64,000 nucleotides of DNA, from positions 15,341,471 to 15,405,470 of the forward strand of contig CM055113.1 of NCBI GenBank assembly GCA_029204225.1, read 5' to 3'. The notes below the pieces were generated by a model. It had not been told where the DNA came from, did not search any database, and was given only the letters and a program-made list of their open reading frames with translations. The stretch's first letter is position 1, and each line of letters begins with the position of its first letter. The position numbers and the translations under genes were made by a program. Positions 53,603 through 64,000 of the stretch are shown one piece after another. This DNA is from Diphasiastrum complanatum. Lineage: Eukaryota > Streptophyta > Lycopodiopsida > Lycopodiales > Lycopodiaceae.

Positions 53603-54629
53603 CTACAAAGCAAGGAGAAACAAATTCACACAAGCATTTCTTAAGCTAAAATGCATTATGAGAAGACATCACAAGCAACCTAATCAATGATCTGTATGAC
53701 ATATGAATGTTTAACGAGCACCTTCATATTAGAGATGATTTCTTTCATATCGTATAGCACGAATGATCAAAGGCTATTACACAATATAAAGATAAAGATA
53801 CACAATGATTGACAAGATCTAAATAAGAACCACCTAACTTTAGGAACATTGTAAGGTTATGTTGCGTGACATGTCCAAGGCAATCTTGAGCATGAGACTC
53901 CACCCACAAAAACTTAAACATCAAATATTCACGTCATTGACAACCACGAGTATGTATTGATCACATCAATAAAGACATATCCACATTACTTGTTATGAAT
54001 CATAGGGAGATCAGCAAGCTGAGTTTTCATCACTTTTTCCAAAGGGGGAGGAAAGATTGGCCATGATAAATGCCATCACCAAAGAGGAAAGTCAATCTTC
54101 AATGAAAAGATTTAGTTGTTTCTATATCATCACTTCAACTTGTTCACATAGACACCAAAAGTAAAACCAATAATTAATGTAGAAAGAAGCCACAGCACAT
54201 TATTAATTGATAGAAAGAAGCCACAATACATTATTGAATGATAGAAAATAAATGATATCTACCACCTTGCAGTAAATTGGCTCCATGTATGCCAGTATGG
54301 CAAAAAACATTTCAGCGATCACCAACAATTGCATGCTTACCAGTACAACCTTTAAACCTCTTCAACTATCAACTCCATGTAAGCATAGATCATGTGCTAT
54401 GACATCCCTACGATTCCCAAGAGTAGGTGCAGGTAGCATGCATAAAGATAAGTTCCAATAAGTCTCCACACATTTAAAAACAGCTTATTATTCTTTGAAG
54501 GTGAGGAGAGAATTAACCTTTGATGACAGTTTGCATTAAAGAACAGTACATAAAAGCAAAGAAAATTTTTACCTCCCTATTCAAAAGGAAAAGTTGTAAG
54601 GATTACTATGTGTGACTTCAACTTGCTCT
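53603..54629. other. Presumed THP1 intron sequence around the tentative exon
   Basis: AT-rich; contains the tentative exon at 54266-54335. A near-repeat (TAGAAAGAAGCCACA twice, about 54180-54225) is the only other structure seen. Confidence 0.4.
54266..54335 (-). CDS. Possible upstream exon of THP1 (tentative)
   Basis: Open stretch on the minus strand beginning C-ATG-CAA and ending in ...YCK, followed by a usable donor (AAG|GTGGTA). It ends in phase 0, which is what the next exon (start 53602) needs. It encodes a hydrophobic helix (LLVIAEMFFAILAYMEPIYCK region) that could match the 'LLALADAL' helix just upstream of the PCI region in plant THP1. The acceptor (GTAAG|CATGC) lacks a good pyrimidine tract and similarity is weak, so start and identity are uncertain. 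A retrotransposon LTR begins about 300 bp further upstream. No earlier exon with the expected N-terminus (MGEAHRR-like) was found in the window. Confidence 0.4.
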
Positions 54630-55072
54630 TGTTAAAGTAAATGTTTACATTATTACCCATACGTTGTCGTCTAGGTTTAATTAGGGTCATTCAGGCCATG
54701 CATGCGAGCTGTTACTTGGGGCCTATATTTAGCATATTTAGGTTGACTAGATGTTGAGTAAAGTTAGAGGTTCTAGTGCTTGATTTAAAGCACAAGTTTT
54801 GCTATAAATAGGGGTTGGGTACTTTTACCATATATAGAGACATCATTTAGGTAATTGCTTGAGGGCTGCTTTTTCCCTTATTAGCATAGAGACATGGATG
54901 CCAAAATCTGTAAGTATGTAGTGTGCCCTACTCCATAAGGTATGGGACATCATTGGAGTTCATCTCATCGTTGGTGCATCATTTTTGTTCTCTTCAATGT
55001 GTTTAGATATTTTTTTATCACAATAGGAATCTTGCCCTAGTTACTTGTATAAGTAAGTAAGTCTTCCAACGA
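54630..55072 (+). repeat. LTR of a copia-like non-coding element (~443 bp)
   Basis: TGTTAAAGTAAATG...CTTCCAACG, followed by GGTATCAAAGC, a degraded initiator tRNA-Met site. TATA box GCTATAAATAGGGG at about 54801. Confidence 0.65.
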
Positions 55073-57330
55073 GGTATCAAAGCTTTGATTTGAGATTTGA
55101 TAGAACAAGGAGATACTCAACAAACAGCATCGATCACGATGTGCAGATTGATTCAACCACCTTCGAGGTGAGGACGTCGTGTCCCTAGCCAGCTCTCAAT
55201 TTCAATCTTCATCTACAACGGTGGCAGCTTTGTGAGAAGATTTGGTGCCGCAACGAGAAGAGCTGTGTTGCATGAGGAGATACAAAGTCTACCTCAATTC
55301 TCAGAGGTCCAGAATTCAAGAGAGTTATCGTTTTCATACAAATCAATTTTCAGGAAGTGGTCTGTAGGTGCAGAGTACTAGAGAAAGCTATACATCTGAG
55401 TTGGAATTGGTCATTGTCTACTGCAAGGAATTTGCAGAGATTTATCACAATTTTTTAAAGGGAAGCCTTCATTCAATTTATTCGCTACTGTCAAGAGAAG
55501 GGTTGCTGATCATAGTTTGTTTTCTTTTCATTGAAATCACTGCGAATTTGCAAGTTGGTCCCTGGTTTTATCTTCCATATTGTTCGCTGGAGTCTGCAAG
55601 GCAGGTTATTGATTTTGAAGCGAAATTGTTTGGTGGAGTTTGCTGAGTGGCAATCAGCCCTTTGCTGCCTACTGCTTGCTGGAGAACGTGTTTGTTCACA
55701 AGATTTGTGCCAGAGCCATTGCTGAAATTGTTGGTCACTTCTCAGGTCACTGTTGGCTATAATATCAGTACAAAAACAGTGCTGCAAGGATGGGTGTTGA
55801 TATAGCTCTTTGTTGGCCAGAATCGCTACCTATAGAGGGAATTCGCTATAGTTGTTTTTCAATAATCGTCAAAGATTTGAAGATAGTCAAGATCAAAAGT
55901 TCAAATTCAAGAAAAGTCCAGATTTAAGAAGGACCATCAAAAAAAGTGGTGAGGTTGTTTTGAAGGACTGTAGTTACGAAGGATCGTCGAAGAGCGCAAA
56001 GCTTTGTTGAAGAACCATTAAAGTTTGAGATGCTCGAGATCACTATCTTCTGAAGTTTGATTCTAAATTGGAATATTCACAGCAGGGATTTGCTGTTGTT
56101 TGAGGACTGCTGCTCAGATTATTGAAACCGGGAAATTTCACATCACTATTGATGTTGATCTATTGATCAATTGAAGTTTTGTGATTGAAGTGCTATTGCA
56201 AAGTTTGGACTTGAATGTCACAGGTAGTTTTTTCAGGTCTATGGAGACTGAGAAAGATTGAACAAGAAAAGGGCTGTTTTGATCAGGATTCAAGCAGGAT
56301 AGTTCAAGTTTGAGCAAGGTTGCATCAGGTCAAAATCAAGAAAATTCTAACAGGGTCGAAAACATCGAAACTCAAAATTCGAAGGCAAAAAATTTGAATC
56401 AGGAAGTTCGAAAGGTGAAGAGTTCAAAGGCCACATATAATCCTAGAAAACCTAAACGCCAAAGCAAACCCAGATAGGGGTGCATGCAAGTGTGTATGTT
56501 ATTGACTGTGGTATCTTAGGAATAGGATCCTAAAAGAGCAAGAAGGTAGATCAAGAACTCAAGGGATTGGCAGTCACAGGAGATAGCAGATCTGTTATAC
56601 AACAAATTTACAGGTGGTAGTTACAAGAGGATCAAGTTCAGAAAGCTGAAATCGGATGAGGTTGTGTCAAGGATGGAATTAAATAAGATGAAAGATCCAA
56701 GAGGGAGTTGTGTGGGAAATATAAATTGTGGGTCTATATCTAAGTGAATTGTTTTTCAAGTCAAGTAACTTGAATGATTTATAGTTGTCTGGCTATATAG
56801 AGAAAGAGTCAAAGAAAAAGTTTTTGAAGGAAGATATATATTGATGTTGTGCTTCATAGCATCACAGTATCTTATCATGGTGGCAAATGATAAGTCATTG
56901 TTACAAGTGGCATGTATCACAAGCTATGTGGGAAATTTAGTTCAGGAAACAAGGTGCAATTCTAAGAGGGAGCTTGTTTATAAATAGGTACTTTTATATA
57001 TGGACACAACAAGCAAGTAAATATTCTACTTTATATCATTTTGGGAAGACAAACATATTGGGGAGCAATCCAAAGCTTTGTATTGAGTATAAAGATCCAA
57101 GGTTTCTTATTGTTCTTGAATTGTTTGGTTTCTATCCAAGTCATAGTAGCCAATTTTATGTGGTAGAAACTTGCTTGTCTGTTTGAACTTATGTCACTTG
57201 AGTTTTATGATGAATCAAATTGAATGTCTGTTGTGATTGCACGTAAACTTATGGATATTGTCCAAGTCATAGTTGATTTTTCATATGGTGGTACCAAGTG
57301 AAGATTAGTTTGACTAGAAGCCTAGTTTGA
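55073..57330 (+). mobile_element. Internal region of a possible LARD-type element
   Basis: About 2.2 kb downstream of an LTR and primer site without gag or pol sense. It contains TTCGCTGG words (55465-55850) like other leaders, and two purine tracts (AAGAGGGAG at about 56698 and 56966) of the kind that precede copia 3' LTRs. No 3' LTR could be identified. Alternative: the leader of a truncated copia element. Confidence 0.4.
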
Positions 57331-57365
57331 GTTGAAGAAAAGTTTAATTTTGTCTTCTAACAATT

Positions 57366-57810
57366 ATCCTCCTCCTCCTGCTGCTTCTTCTTCTTCTTCT
57401 TCCTCATCTTCTTCTTCTCATCCTCCTCCTCCTCCTACTTCTGCTTCTTCTTCTTCTACTTCTACTTCTAGTTCTGCTTCCCCTTCTCCTTCTCCTTCTC
57501 TTCTTCCTCCTCCTTTTTCTCCTATTTTTATTCCTCCTCCTCCTCCTCCTCCTCCTCCTTCTGCTACTACTTCTTCTCCTTATGCTCCTGCTTCTTATGC
57601 TCCTTCTTCTTCTTCTCCTACTCCTCCCTCACTTCTCCTTCTCCATGTTTTGCTCCTTCTTCGGCTTCACTTCTTCTTCTTCTACTCCCCCTCTTGTTGC
57701 TTCTTCTTCTTCTTCTTCTCCTGCTCCTCCTCCTATTTCTTCTACTTCTTCTCCTCCTTCTCCTTCCCTTCTTGGTCTTCCTCCTACTTCTCCTTCTCCT
57801 TCTCCTTCTG

Positions 57811-57841
<31 letters not shown>

Positions 57842-57850
57842 TTCCATCAC
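57366..57850. repeat. Long CTT/CTC polypyrimidine tract
   Basis: About 485 bp almost free of purines on the plus strand, made of CTT, CTC, CCT triplets. Serine/proline or leucine-only open frames in it are artefacts of composition. Confidence 0.9.
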
Positions 57851-58148
57851 GCATGCTTGCCTACTTCCCTCCTAGCGTCCTGCCCCGCTGATCAGCAATG
57901 GAGATGATCTGCAATTGAGACAAGTTGTCCCAAAGCACATGCCCATCTACAACAGTGGATGAACCTTCTATAGTTGGTAAGTTGAAGGAACATCGCTACT
58001 CTATCTTAATGCCAACGAAGCTCAAGTGAGCCCTATTTCTAAGCCAACACCTTTTTCCAACTGCACCACATACTAATATGATCCCTTATGCCTCATCGCA
58101 AGGGGGCGGCTGCCCCTTCTCCTTGGCTATTCTCAAATTCTAGCAATG

Positions 58149-58150
<2 letters not shown>

Positions 58151-58201
<51 letters not shown>
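58151..58201. repeat. (CT)n tract before LINE-F
   Basis: 51 bp of pure TC dinucleotides directly abutting a LINE endonuclease sequence (5'-truncated copy). Confidence 0.95.
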
Positions 58202-58206
<5 letters not shown>

Positions 58207-59159
58207 TTTCCTCACGGAATTTTAATGCCCGGACAGCTTCACGACAGACAGAGTTCCATGACTCTACAAATCAGCTCTGAGTTCACGCCCTTGATAGTGA
58301 CATCTTGGGGATCACTAGGATTTCTGAGGATGGAATGGGACCTATTACATGATATGGTGAGTATCTGTTACAATTTGGTGAGGCACATGAGTTAGCCATT
58401 GATAATGGCCTACCTCATTGGCCTAATTCTGGCAACTATACTTGTCACCATCATGACGGTCATAGTGTTGCTGATTACCTCATGGGGTCACCTTCATCCA
58501 TTCCTCTCATTCACAGCTTCCATATCTCCCCTACCACTCTCTCTAATCATTCGTTCCTCTCCTTCGCTATTGGCCACCTTCCACCACCGCAATCTCCACC
58601 TCACTCCACACTACCCCATGCACCCAAATACAATTTCCACCAGGAATCCCTTGCCTCCTTAATTCACTCTTCCTTCCCCTCCAAACCTCATAACCACAAA
58701 CCAACCCATCCGCGATCACCCCGATCTTTCCATCCACCGTCGTACGATGTGGAATGCCGCTCTCTTCACCACACTGTCACACATGCTCATTTTCACGCCC
58801 CCCATCTCCTCCGCTCCTCACGGCAATTGTACAACCGCACACTCCATCGCAAGTCTGCAGTTAGTTCAAAGGCAGAGTCCAGGAGATTGCATGCATGGGT
58901 CAAGCAGGGTTCCGCACTCATTACTCCACTACAAATCACATATTCACACTTCGAGCTCTCATTGAGGAAGCTAGGCACAGGAAAGAAAAGGTTTACTATT
59001 GTTTTGTGGACTTCAGGAAAGCCTGTCATCGCTCTCTATGAGAGGGTTTTGTGTTGCTTTCGTCATGGCAGTGGCATTTCTGAGCAGATCCGGAGCACTA
59101 TTGGGGTTAAGCAGGGGTGCTCTCTTTCACCAATTCTCTTTGGACTATACATTGTGGAG
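58202..59159 (+). mobile_element. LINE-F, internal fragment with EN-RT deletion
   Basis: Starts inside the endonuclease (NARTASRQTEFHDS; LLQFGEAHELAIDNGL; DGHSVADYLMGSP), continues through the linker (HHTVTHAHFHAPHLLRSSRQL) and jumps at about 58890 to RT (QAGF-like, FTLRALIEEARHRKEKVYYCFVDFRKA, GVKQGCSLSPILFGLYI). It is cut at 59160 by the G4 LTR; the five bases before it (TGGAG) are the presumed target duplication. Confidence 0.8.
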
Positions 59160-59566
59160 TGTTATGGCCATTGGCAAACACAGGGATACTAGTGACTCGT
59201 TAGACCCTAGGGGGTCCCGGCGGGGTGACACTCAGCCCCGTAGTTCGGGATAATAACCCTTACGGACTAGGATCTAGAGGGCTTGGTCTATATTCATAGG
59301 GAGTGCCACTAATTGGAGGGCACCCTTAGATGCTAAGGGTGGGTCCCTCAAGTTAGGTAGGACCTGTGTGCCACATGCTCAGTTTGCATGAGGGACATCC
59401 ACATGCACAGTGGCAACTGTGCATGTGAGAGGAGTGCATGGCCTCCTGGAGGCTGGGCGCTGGTCCTATATGGTGGCCTGTGAATGTAGAGCCAGGTACA
59501 GGATTGTGGGTGGAGATCCAGAGTCACTCTTCTTCTGTGTGGGTTCTTCTTCTAATGATCCTAATA
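59160..59566 (+). repeat. G4 5' LTR (~407 bp)
   Basis: TGTTATGGCC...GATCCTAATA followed by the primer site. GC-rich with repeated GTGCATG/CATGTGAG words at 59380-59440. The partner LTR is beyond the window. Confidence 0.78.
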
Positions 59567-59567
59567 G

Positions 59568-59580
59568 TGGTATCAGAGCG
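59568..59580 (+). promoter_or_regulatory. G4 primer-binding site
   Basis: TGGTATCAGAGCG, initiator tRNA-Met complement (12 of 13). Confidence 0.88.
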
Positions 59581-60486
59581 TGGATCCTGGCCCGTGGGTG
59601 GGGTCATCGCATTCTTCCTTCTCTTCCAGCGCTACTACTACTCTATCAGCGATTTCTGTCCTCCAGCGCTACTACTCCCTCAACGATCTCTCTCCTCCAG
59701 CGCTACTACTCCCTCAGCGATCTTCCTCCTCCATCGCTTTCTGATGGTCCTTCTTGCTTTCTATCACTATCAAGAGAGGCAGTAAGTAATCTGATTTTGG
59801 ACAGGAGAGAAATTCCAGTGGTGGGCGCTCAAGTCTATAGCAGCATCTGTGTAAAAGGAGCATCCATCACAAGAGGAAATCAGAATATTAGAAATCAGAA
59901 ATCAGAATTCAACAAAATCTGATTTCTGGAGGGTGCTAGGACCAATTTTTTGGGAGTAAACAGTACACAATCCAAACGTGATAAGTTTTGGATCAAATTT
60001 GGAGGATAAGGTCTACACACTACTCGCTGAAGGATGCAACAGATTTCATCCTGAAATCTGTTGTACTTTTCTAGATATTTACATTTTAAGTCAAAATCTT
60101 GATTTTCTGGCCAGAATTGACCTTCTGAAGTTGAAGACACTACAATCTCAAACGGTGGCAGATTTTTCAAAAGTTGGACTTGGGAAAGCTAACATACAGA
60201 AGGGCGCTCCAAGAGAAACAAATCTCACAGCAATTGGTGGTCAGAAACGGTTTGGGTGATCATCCGAAGTTTGGCCAATATTCCTGATTTATTCGGAAAA
60301 AAGCCAGAAATTGCCAGATCACAGTTGCATGTTGAGACCACCCAATCACTTGCATTTCCAAACCAGAGAAGCTTTCTCTCTCGTTTTTGTTTTGCATGTC
60401 AGTGCATGAAGTTTAACATTCCTTGCATGTGCTAGTAAGTCAATTTTTGGGCATAATTAAACACTGTTATCTCTGTTCTATTACGC
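59581..60486 (+). other. G4 leader
   Basis: About 900 bp without coding sense; three tandem units of ~35 bp (CCAGCGCTACTACT...CAGCGAT...) at 59626-59730. Confidence 0.7.
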
Positions 60487-61620
60487 ATGCTTAATTTTAT
60501 CGACATGAGTCATACTCCTGTAGACGAACTTGAAGATATAGTCATGTCTAGTCTGCCTCGTGGAACTTCTCCTATAGAAAAGAGCCAGTCAGTTCCTCTT
60601 TTACCGCCTACTCAAGAACCCTCTCAAAATCCCTCCTTGCATGATGACATGCAGGATGTGGGCATGAATGAGGGAGATGAAAATGAAGAAATACCATTAA
60701 ATATTTTTGAGTTTAGGCAGTGGGTAGTAGAAACTTATGATCATCTTAAAAAATTAGAAGAGTCTGTTGAGGAACAAGCCACTACCCAGCAAGAGACTAA
60801 TGAAAGGCTTCCCAGACTTGAAAGACTAGTGCGTGATAATGTTCAAAGTCTTAATGCCTTAGAACAAGTTGTTTTAGCGCAGTATAGAGTGAATCCTCCT
60901 ATCCACGGTAGTAAGTTATTTGTCCCACCATCACCCCATAAGGTAGTACCTAAAGATTTACGCCTTCCCACCTTTGGTGGAGAAGAAAAAGACCGTAACC
61001 GAGATTCGGTTGTTGCCTTTCTCGTTAAGCATGATGATGCTTTTCAATTAAAAGGAACTCCTGATGAGGATCGGCCTTTAGAGGCGAGCATCTCCCTAAC
61101 GGGAAAAGCCTTTAGGTGGTGGATAAGTCTGCTGGAAAGTGGTTCAGAACCAAAGACTTGGGATAGTTTTCAAGATATGTTTAAGAAAAATTTCCTACCT
61201 GAAAATGAAACCGATAGAAACTGGGAAGATTGGGAAACCTGTTGTATGGGAAACCATCCTCTCACCCAATATATTGCCAGTTATCGGGATACTACCATGA
61301 AATTATCTGACTTAGATGATTATAATCAGGTAAGGGGATTCATTCGGGGTTTGCAAGCCCAATACCAAAAGTATCTTCGGCCTTTAAAGCCTAAAACATT
61401 GGAAACTGCCATCACACTAGCTCAGACCTATGATGACATAGTTCGCCCAAAAGGTAAAAGAGTAATAGAAGATACCCGACCTGAGTCCTCCAAGCATGGA
61501 GAGAAGAGAAAAATTCCGACATCTAATTCTTCGAACAAAAAGAGGTATAGATTGTCGAGAAGTGACATCGAAAGAGCCAAAGAGGGAGCACTTGTGCTTC
61601 ATTTGTATGGGAAAAGGTCA
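60487..61620 (+). pseudogene. G4 gag (capsid)
   Basis: ATG 60487 or, more likely by context, ATG 60505 (MSHTPVDELEDIVM). Acidic N-terminus, coiled-coil-like segment (HLKKLEESVEEQATTQQETNER), capsid core like G1 (RLPTFGGEEKDRNRDSVV, EASISLTGKAFRWWIS, FKKNFLPENETDRNWEDW, YNQVRGFIRGLQAQY). A single-base slip at about 61585, just before the zinc knuckle, ends this frame; the protein continues in the frame starting 61496. Confidence 0.9.
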
Positions 61621-64000
61621 TAACAAGAGTCAGTGTCCTAAAGTACAACATAAAGGGAACACTGACGAAACTCCCGGTAAGAACCAAAATGGTCCTTTTA
61701 AGAAACCGGAGAAGCAAGTTCACACTGTCCAAGTTTTGCCTTTGGGACAGTTCCCTAAGGTAAAGTCTGTTCACGTGTCTCATATAAATGAGGCACATAC
61801 CTGTTCAGTTACTGCTAACATTTGGCAACCTGCAGTCGGACCTCATACTATTTTCCGATTGTTAGGAAGTATTAATGGCCAGAAAGTTCGGATAATGGTG
61901 GACGATGGGGCAACCCACAACTTTCTAAACCATTCTTTGGTGAAGAAGTTGAAGTTAGAGCAAAAACCAAGCGATCATCAATACGTAGTTACACTTGTTG
62001 ATGGTCAGCGTAAAGATATTTATGATACTTTCGTTCCACAAGTTCCCATACAAATCCAAGACTATCAAGATACTTTAGACTTTCAAATAATGAGCTTGGC
62101 CTTGGCAGATGTAATACTTGGTCGTGAATGGTTGTTTATGTTAGAAACTACTGGTGGTCTTGTGCGTAGTTATGTTGATAACACTTTGGAGTTTGTTCAT
62201 AGAGGTCAGAAAGTTAAGTTGGTTGGAAATGCAAGTGTGCCGGCTTCGCCAGTTGTTTCTTCTGTGCAGTTGAAGCGGCTAGTAAGGAAACGAAAAATTG
62301 AAAAGGTATTTCTTTGTTTTCTTACTTCTGAAACTTTTTCAAGTAATGCAAGTTTATCTTTTCCATATCCAAAGAAATGTGTTTCTTCTGTTGAGAGAAA
62401 AGAGAGAGACGTGAGTTTGCAAACTATTTTAAATGATTTTAAAGACGTCTTTCCTAGCGATTTACCATCCGGGTTACCCCCGAGAAGAGAGGTAGATCAT
62501 CCCATAGAACTAATACCCGGGACTAAACCTGTTAGTAAGCCTCCTTATAGGTTGAGCCATGCGGAACACCTAGAGGTAGAGCGGTAGCTGCAAGAGTATT
62601 TAGCTAAAGGGTTTATACGCCCCAGTAAGTCGCCATGGGCTGCGCCCATTTCATTGGTTAAGAAAAAAGATGGGTCCATGCGTATGTGCATAGACTATAG
62701 GGCCTTAAATAAACTCACAATTAAGGATAAGTATCCTTTACCCAGGATTGATGAGATCTTTGATCAACTCAAGGGGGCAAAGTATTTTACTAAGATCGAT
62801 CTTAGGTCTGGATATCATCAGGTACGTATTAAAGAAGATGACGTTCCGTTAACGGCTTTTCATTCACGGAATGGTCATTACGAGTTTTTGGTTCTCCCCT
62901 TTGGATTAACCAATGCCCCAGCAACATTTATGAGGTTGATGAACAACGTGTTCAGACATCTTTTGGGCAAGTTTGTATTAATCTACCTTGATGATATCCT
63001 GGTCTTTAGTCGTACTAAAGAAGAACATTTTGAACACTTACGCCAAGTGTTCCAGGTCCTGAGAGAAAATTCCTTGTTTGCAAAGGAATCAAAATGTGAG
63101 TTCTTCAAGGAAGAGATTCACTACCTCGGACATATTATCTCCACTGAGGGAATCAGGATGGATCCTGAAAAGGTAGCCGCAATTATGCGGTGGCCAGCAC
63201 CAACTTCGTTGGAAGAGTTGCAGATCTTCCTCGGATTGGCGGGTTTTTACAGGAGGTTTATCCATCAGTATGCCCTCTTGACTGCTCTTTTGACAGACCT
63301 GCTCAAGAGCAAGGGCAAATACTTTAGTTGGGGGCCTAAACAACAAGTGAGCTTTGAAAATCTAAAGGCTGCAATTGCAACTGCTCCTGTCTTAAGTTTA
63401 GTGGATCCAAATGAAGCATTCATAGTAGAGACCGATGCCAGTGATTAGGCAATCGGTGTTGTTCTTACTCAACACGACCGTCCAGTCGCGTTTGAAAGTA
63501 AGAAACTGGATAAACACCAGTTGAATTATTCCACTTATGAGAAGGAGTTGTTCGCAATAGTCTATGCTCTTAAGAAATAGAGGCACTACCTCTATGGAGC
63601 TAACTTTGAGATCGCGTTTGATCAAGAAAGTATCAAGTGGCTTTCCTCCCAAAGTGACTTGAAAGGAAGAAAAGCTCGATGGGCCGAACAACTCCGGGAG
63701 TTTGACTATCAACTAAGGCACATGAAAGGGCACTACAATGTGGTAGCAGATGCCCTGAGTCGAATGCCCATGGTAAGCGCGCTAAGTTTTATGGCATTCA
63801 GGAGTGAATTCCTAGAATCACTCAGAGGAAAGTGTGTTAGTGATTCTCACTACGCACCTGTGTGGCAGGCTATTGAGCAAAGGGATTCCACAGCCACACC
63901 AGGGCCATCGAAAGATGTTGCAGTTGCGTCGGGACGGGACGCGCCACCTGAAGATGTTGTGGAAACATCCGGAGTGGATGTGCCATCAGCAGGTGTTGCA
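61590..64000 (+). pseudogene. G4 nucleocapsid-pol (runs off the window)
   Basis: Zinc knuckle CFICMGKGHNKSQC (about 61595-61636); protease MVDDGATHNFL with Asp-Asp-Gly at 61901-61909; RT ([31 protein letters not shown], catalytic YLDD about 62987); RNase H ([47 protein letters not shown]); and a Ser/Pro/Asp-rich linker at 63870-64000 where G1 also has one. Stops: TAG 62585-62587, TAG 63446-63448, TAG 63577-63579 (the last is Trp in G1). Integrase would follow beyond 64000. Confidence 0.9.

Noticed and set aside
57332-57907. Open frames of poly-Ser/Pro or poly-Leu, and Arg/Glu-rich frames on the other strand
   Set aside because: Products of the CTT/CTC tract; no non-repetitive domain.

Overview
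The window is plant nuclear DNA, very probably from a vascular plant with a large, retrotransposon-swollen genome (a fern, lycophyte or gymnosperm would fit; the sequence alone does not decide). Reasons: plant-type Ty1/copia and Ty3/gypsy chromovirus elements primed by initiator tRNA-Met, L1-clade LINEs, and one spliced host gene on the minus strand. There are no bacterial-type genes, tRNAs, rRNAs or CRISPR arrays.

Host gene. Five short minus-strand exons with proper splice sites and matching phases (53602-53466, 49473-49380, 49231-49142, 44553-44488, 24251-24162; a sixth possible at 54335-54266) encode a central stretch of the PCI-domain protein THP1/EER5/PCID2, the mRNA-export subunit of TREX-2. 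The introns are filled with transposons: about 4.0 kb, 148 bp, 4.6 kb and 20.2 kb, and the next one runs at least 24 kb to the left edge. N-terminal and C-terminal exons were not found.

Layout. 1-4121: broken copia element (copia-1). 4123-13939: a gypsy chromovirus (G1a) cut in two by a 5.75-kb inversion that also cut the copia-1 LTR; inside the inverted block lie LINE-B and part of a third LTR element (G3). 14-16.5 kb: decayed LINE-A and a gypsy integrase. 16.6-20.5 kb: copia-2, truncated, facing another LTR at 20.6-21.0 kb. 21-24.2 kb: no recognised element. 24.8-44.2 kb (giant intron): 5' end of copia-3(+), LINE-C split by a complete 6.1-kb gypsy element (G1b, TSD GACTT), LINE-D, LINE-E, 5' half of copia-3(-), LTR fragment of G3. 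44.5-53.6 kb: exons with decayed elements between them. 54.6-57.3 kb: LTR plus primer site without coding capacity. 57.4-57.9 kb: long CTT/CTC tract. 58.2-59.2 kb: LINE-F, interrupted by gypsy G4, which runs off the right edge.

Most noteworthy: (1) in this LINE family the ORF1 stop codon is followed at once by a hairpin whose stem covaries among three copies while its 9-nt loop is kept, and the frame then runs open into ORF2 without an ATG, which suggests recoding (readthrough) for ORF2; (2) the inversion is proven internally by a target-site duplication, by two LTR halves and by a LINE that all rejoin only when the block is flipped back; (3) two opposite copia-3 copies sit just inside both ends of the 20-kb intron and could pair to bring its splice sites together; (4) LINE copies lie head to tail, separated by (CTTT)n/(CT)n tracts.
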